Position numbers and translations under genes: made by a program
Part shown: one piece after another, positions 8,600 through 12,015 of the stretch
Layout of the letters: every line of letters begins with the position of its first letter
Numbering within the stretch: position 1 is the first letter of the stretch
Assembly (NCBI RefSeq): GCF_000003605.2
Contig: NW_003116454.1
Span: 155,425-167,439 of the forward strand
DNA: 12,015 bases
Reading direction: 5' to 3'
DNA from: Saccoglossus kowalevskii
Lineage: Eukaryota; Hemichordata; Enteropneusta; Harrimaniidae
The notes under the pieces: model-generated
The model's database searches: none
The model's input: the letters and a program-made list of their open reading frames with translations, nothing else
What the model was told of the DNA's origin: nothing

Positions 8600-10253
8600 T
8601 GTCTTGTTTCTACAGTAACATCCCTTGTAAGTTGTATATTTCCAACTATTGGTTTTAAGTCAAACCAAATGAGAAAGGTTTCCGATATGGATTATCAAGG
8701 TACTTATAAACATCATAGATAAATATGCGGCATGTTGTTCTGCTCGCTGCTAGTGAATGCATTCAACTTGTTATGTTACATGTATACATGCACCTTAAAC
8801 TAAAAGTTAAACAGCGTTTCAAACTTAGCTTAGATACCTGATTACAAGTGTATTAATTTCACTTTACAGATTTGAATTCCAGCTTTTAATTGTCAATCTA
8901 CCGCGATTTTAGTTGCTGAACTTAAGTTTAATTTTTTAACAATATGTGAGTCTTTGACATAATTTATCATAAAGTTAGCTTTACATTTTTTGAAGAGTCA
9001 ATAATTAATAAAACACTAAATGAGAATTATTACTGTCATTGCCACATTACCAGGTAGCGTGTAAGTATTGCCATTAAATACCACAAAGCTATTCAATGTA
9101 ATTTCAGTGAATTGAATATTATTATCGAGTAGATCAATGACATTATAAAATACTTCATACCTCAATGATTTTGCACTATAAATATTTCATCTAACGAGAG
9201 ACTATGAGGATCAATATGAGACCATGTCTGAGTTTAGTCAGAGCAATTTATCGCTTCTTATTAAAAACAATATTTTATTGGCAATAACTTATATAATAAT
9301 CCTAACACTAACACTTGAGGCCTGTTGTAATGTGAGCATATTTCACGTATTTATTTGTTGCATGGATCTCACATTGCTTGTGATATATGCCAGTATACAA
9401 TATTTACGCTCCATAAAAGCCATATTTGGGTACCATCTGTGATACATTATGTCACTTTGCAATATCAGACCAGCAGCCATGGACATGAATGGTTTAGAAA
9501 TGTTAACGAATTTGTTCACAATTAAATATTAAGGTTGTTGAAATATCATATTTGATCTATGAATATATTTGCACTTTTTATAATAATGAGAGCTGCGTGC
9601 ATGTGATCAAAATAAGTCATATTTTAATGATTCACTATTCACTGAATAAAGTTTTGGTCTATGTGTACTGCAACTAAAAATATAATAATATTATCAAATT
9701 TTATACAAAAAACAAAAAAAAATACTTCAGGCATGAATGCACATACATATAATCAGTCAATGTACTGTTATTTAAGATCAACTACTTTGTATTTCTGTGA
9801 TGTCATTCTTTATTCAGGTTTGGGGCATGGAGAATATAAAACCCATTAAGAATGATTGAATTTACTCCCAGACCATATTGGAGACGAGGGCATGCAACCA
9901 ATCTACATGACATAGTTGGCAATTTATTATCGTTTTGTATATTTTCTCTATTAGAAGTTTCTATACAATCAAATTACGTCATGTTTTCATCATGTTGCAT
10001 AGATCATAAACACAATTTTTGATTTATGTGCATTTCTATTGAAGATGTGCTTCTAAAAAAGGTAATAGAGCGTTATTGAAATTCAATGTAAATTTGTAGC
10101 ATGATGTTTATCTTGATTAATTGATCCAAAAATTCAGTTTTTAAATAAAACAGAATAATGATAATGAACATTTTATGAGTACTTAACTATAATGAATAAA
10201 TAAACCAAACTAAATATGGCTGTAATCAAGTTGATGGTACGCCCCCCTTTGTT

Positions 10254-10267
10254 GTTGCCATGGTTAC
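10254..10267 (-). promoter_or_regulatory. Candidate RFX X-box 3
   Basis: Read on the minus strand, GTAACCATGGCAAC fits GTHNYYATRRNAAC at every position and is nearly a full palindrome, the form usually bound best by RFX factors. It is the match nearest the kinesin exons (about 1.0 kb upstream of 11281). Function depends on where the unseen first exon lies. Confidence 0.4.
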
Positions 10268-11280
10268 ATGTATGTTTATTTATAGAAATAGCAACCATTG
10301 TTTATTGAACTTTTCACCCGCATTGACGGGATAACAATAGATGCAGTCAATTAAATGTTTTTATATTGTGTGTACTGTAAAATCGTGTAGTGTAATGGAA
10401 TCAGTGAGAGCACTCTTTGTTATTACTTTCTCCCTCAACGCAATGAACGACAAGGCTTTTTCAGACTTAACAATGGTATTAGTTATCTACCTCAATGGTA
10501 TAACACCGAACGAAGATGACTCACTTAATTGGGGCCTTTTTTGACTATAATTCGTGATATCGCCAATAAAGTACAATGCTTTGAATAGAATATGTATTGT
10601 ACATGTAATAGATAATGCAATGTTATATAAGTGTTTATATGTATATGCAGGTTATGAGTGTTTGCTACAAACCTTCAAACTGTGAATGATCAAACTGCCA
10701 GTTCGCTCCTACTAATTCCTCTTCCATACAATATTACTGTTGGTTTTAAAATGAAATAAAAAGTGTCACAGTCACTGCACCGATGCCCAAACTATGTTTT
10801 TATAAATGTTTCAGACATTGCAGGGTGCCCATATCCTATGTGCAACAATAGTGGAGCTTTTAATATAATTATTAATACCTTGATATTTCACAGTCTGATC
10901 ATTTTACAAACTTATGAGTAATGAGCATTTGTTCAGTTAGTAGCACATGTGTTTACACTAAAAGACCTAGGTGTGTATATTGTTTCAATAAGTCATATTA
11001 TATTGATCCAGTACATAATCTATGGTTTATTTGCACTTCTGTTAGAGATAATAGTTTTATTAAAGGGTGGTAGTCATCTCGCAGTGTGTGTTCAAATATT
11101 ATGTAAACAAACAATGTATTTTACACATGCTCTGTATTGTCTGTTGCATCCTTAAAATATGACTAACTTTGTCCTTTGACACACCTCATTTTATAATCAA
11201 GCATATATAATATGTTGATTTAAATAATTATAGTAGTCTTCTCTTAATTTTTGAAAGTCACATTTCTTAATTCATTTCAG

Positions 11281-11405
11281 GTCACATGATGGATTCACTG
11301 AGTCAGCAGATGGTATTTTAGAAGGTAAACCAGGAAGTAAATATGCATCTCAACAAATTGTATTTGATGACCTTGGACAAGGCGTATTAGATAATGCATT
11401 TAAAG
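11281..11405 (+). CDS. Kinesin motor domain exon (kinesin-3, KIF28/KLP-6-like), part 1
   Basis: This internal exon encodes 41 full codons of a kinesin head, the ATPase that walks on microtubules. It begins SHDGFTESADG, continues with QQIVFDDLGQGVLDNAFKG and leads into the P-loop exon. In kinesins the VFDDLG...VLDNAF stretch is the helix-and-strand region just before the P-loop, and (Y)W-SHDGF is typical of kinesin-3. The acceptor is TTCATTTCAG ending at 11280 after a pyrimidine-rich tract; the donor is GTATGT at 11406. One leading base completes a codon split with the preceding exon, plausibly tryptophan, and one trailing base (G) joins the next exon to give glycine. The preceding exon is not recognised. 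Family assignment to kinesin is very strong. The KIF28/KLP-6 subgroup is likely but rests on few residues. Confidence 0.93.
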
Positions 11406-11708
11406 GTATGTAGTTAGAACATGTCTGCTAGGAAACAAATGAGCATCTCTTATGAAATGATGCAGGGTATGTTTCCAGGACTAGATCATTATTTCTGCAG
11501 GGGTGGCTTAAGTTAGAATCAGAGGATGCCCATTATTTATGCGGGATAGCTTTGGTAGAATATGGTACATTATTATTTCTATAATTATTTTGAATCAAAA
11601 AGGTGTTCAGGGGTAAACCATTCTTTCTGCAGGAATGACTTTGTTATGATTCAGGGCTGGAGTAATATATGACTGATCTAAAATTTGCTGATTTGTGTTG
11701 TTTTGCAG
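11406..11708 (+). other. Kinesin intron between the two motor exons (303 bp)
   Basis: The intron starts GTATGT and ends TTTTGCAG, both good spliceosomal borders, and is phase 1 (one base of the glycine codon on the left, two on the right). The exons on each side join in frame to give an uninterrupted kinesin motif, which supports both junctions. It contains a degenerate tandem repeat, listed separately. Confidence 0.9.
11487..11660 (+). repeat. Degenerate tandem repeat within the kinesin intron
   Basis: Related blocks start with CATT at 11487, 11531, 11568 and 11619. The clearest pair is CATTATTTCTGCAGG (11487) and CATTCTTTCTGCAGG (11619), each followed by TGGCTT or TGACTT, GTTA and ATTCAG-like sequence; the block at 11531 (CATTATTTATGCGGG) is intermediate. 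Spacing varies (44, 37 and 51 bp), so this is an old, eroded array of roughly 44-bp units. Confidence 0.5.
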
Positions 11709-11787
11709 GATTCAATTGTTCTCTGTTTGCCTATGGGCAGACTGGATCTGGAAAGTCATATTCCATGGTTGGCTATGGGAAAAATAG
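11709..11787 (+). CDS. Kinesin motor domain exon with P-loop (kinesin-3, KIF28/KLP-6-like), part 2
   Basis: With the preceding exon's last base this encodes 26 codons: GFNCSLFAYGQTGSGKSYSM followed by VGYGKN. The P-loop (Walker A) GQTGSGKS at 11735-11758 binds the phosphates of ATP in the motor active site. The SYSMVGYG ending resembles KIF28P and C. elegans KLP-6 more than KIF1 (usually SYTMMG), which is the main reason for the subgroup call. KLP-6 is a monomer-like kinesin-3 of ciliated sensory neurons. The acceptor is TTTTGCAG ending at 11708 and the donor GTAAAT at 11788. Two trailing bases (AG) begin a serine or arginine codon finished in the next exon, which lies beyond the window. No frame damage is seen, so the gene looks intact here. 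Confidence 0.95.
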
Positions 11788-11834
11788 GTAAATGCAATGG
11801 TGATATGTGTTATAGTCAGCACTGTGTATCTGTT

Positions 11835-12015
11835 GTGATGTCATAAAGTTTAGCCATTCTTTGGTGTGTAGTATAGTGATGTCATACAGTATAGCTAATC
11901 ATCAGTGTGTGTTGTAGTGATGTCATACAGTTTAGCTGATCATCAGTGTGTGTTGTAGTGATGTCATACAATTTAGCTAATCATCAGTATGTGTTGTAGT
12001 GATGTCATACAATTT
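11835..12015 (+). repeat. 41-bp minisatellite in the intron after the P-loop exon
   Basis: Units start at 11835, 11876, 11917, 11958 and 11999, exactly 41 bp apart, each beginning GTGATGTCATA; the fifth is cut by the window end. Units 2 to 4 differ at only a few positions, while unit 1 (nearest the exon) is clearly more diverged, as expected at the edge of an array changing by unequal exchange or slippage. The array begins about 47 bp after the exon's donor site. Units carry GATGTCAT, close to a CRE/ATF site, and a small near-palindrome CTGATCATCAG (exact in unit 3). It is intronic, so unit length need not preserve frame. Confidence 0.95.

Larger units (their letters stand above)
8041..11280. 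other. AT-rich non-coding DNA upstream of the kinesin exons (5' flank or intron)
   Basis: No exon, RNA gene or intact mobile element is recognised. Because the exon at 11281 starts inside the motor domain and in mid-codon, at least one coding exon must lie further upstream, so some or all of this stretch is intron. I looked for a plus-strand exon encoding the beta-1 motif of kinesins (VxVxVRxRPF) and for one ending in a split tryptophan codon, and found nothing convincing. The stretch has a C-rich tract (8302-8319) and two X-box matches, at 8586-8599 and 10254-10267. Open frames at 9224-9442, 10341-10544 and 10949-11155 have no recognisable content. Confidence 0.6.

Noticed and set aside
8616-8657. 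Possible preceding kinesin exon (good acceptor TTTCTACAG, ends in a split Trp codon)
   Set aside because: The encoded residues do not match the conserved kinesin sequence before the SHDGF motif beyond Y-W, and the donor GTTTTA is poor.
9224-9442. 72-codon hydrophobic open frame as a membrane protein
   Set aside because: Hydrophobicity is expected from AT-rich DNA read in many frames; there is no family resemblance.
10341-10544. 67-codon open frame as the N-terminal kinesin exon
   Set aside because: It lacks the VxVRxRPF motif of kinesin N-termini and has no recognisable content.
1-12015. CRISPR array, operon or other prokaryotic system
   Set aside because: Spliced kinesin exons, low coding density and LINE remnants show animal nuclear DNA; the only regular array is an intronic minisatellite without spacers.

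Overview
This window looks like nuclear DNA from an invertebrate animal. It is strongly AT-rich and poor in CpG. It contains spliced exons with GT/AG borders, remnants of a CR1/L2-type retrotransposon, and several inverted-repeat elements. The species cannot be fixed from the sequence. A marine invertebrate such as a mollusc or hemichordate is a reasonable guess, no more. The only host gene recognised is at the right edge. Two consecutive plus-strand exons (11281-11405 and 11709-11787) encode part of a kinesin motor domain, including the ATP-binding P-loop. The residues best fit the kinesin-3 subgroup KIF28/KLP-6. The first exon(s) and the rest of the motor and tail are outside the window or not recognisable.

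Layout from left to right: 1-73 is the right end of a dispersed inverted-repeat element whose fuller copy lies at 5307-5504. A nested palindrome occupies 339-449. At 1034-1790 is a heavily broken non-LTR retrotransposon reverse transcriptase with frameshifts, stops, internal deletions and a lost catalytic aspartate. From 1791 to 5306 no gene is recognised; this stretch holds a small GC-rich, CpG-bearing patch (3600-3715) and a (TA)11 microsatellite. At 5307-5651 two inverted-repeat elements lie almost end to end. A CpG-enriched segment of about 926 bp bounded by 21-bp inverted repeats lies at 7115-8040 and is a candidate non-autonomous DNA transposon. From 8041 to 11280 there is only AT-rich non-coding DNA, which would be 5' flank or upstream intron of the kinesin gene. 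The intron after the P-loop exon starts almost at once with a 41-bp minisatellite that runs off the window.

Three perfect matches to the RFX X-box consensus (6247-6260, 8586-8599, 10254-10267) lie upstream of the kinesin exons. KLP-6 acts in ciliated neurons and RFX factors control ciliary genes, so this is the most biologically suggestive pattern here, but it is a motif observation only. I did not find a clear undescribed multi-gene system in this window.
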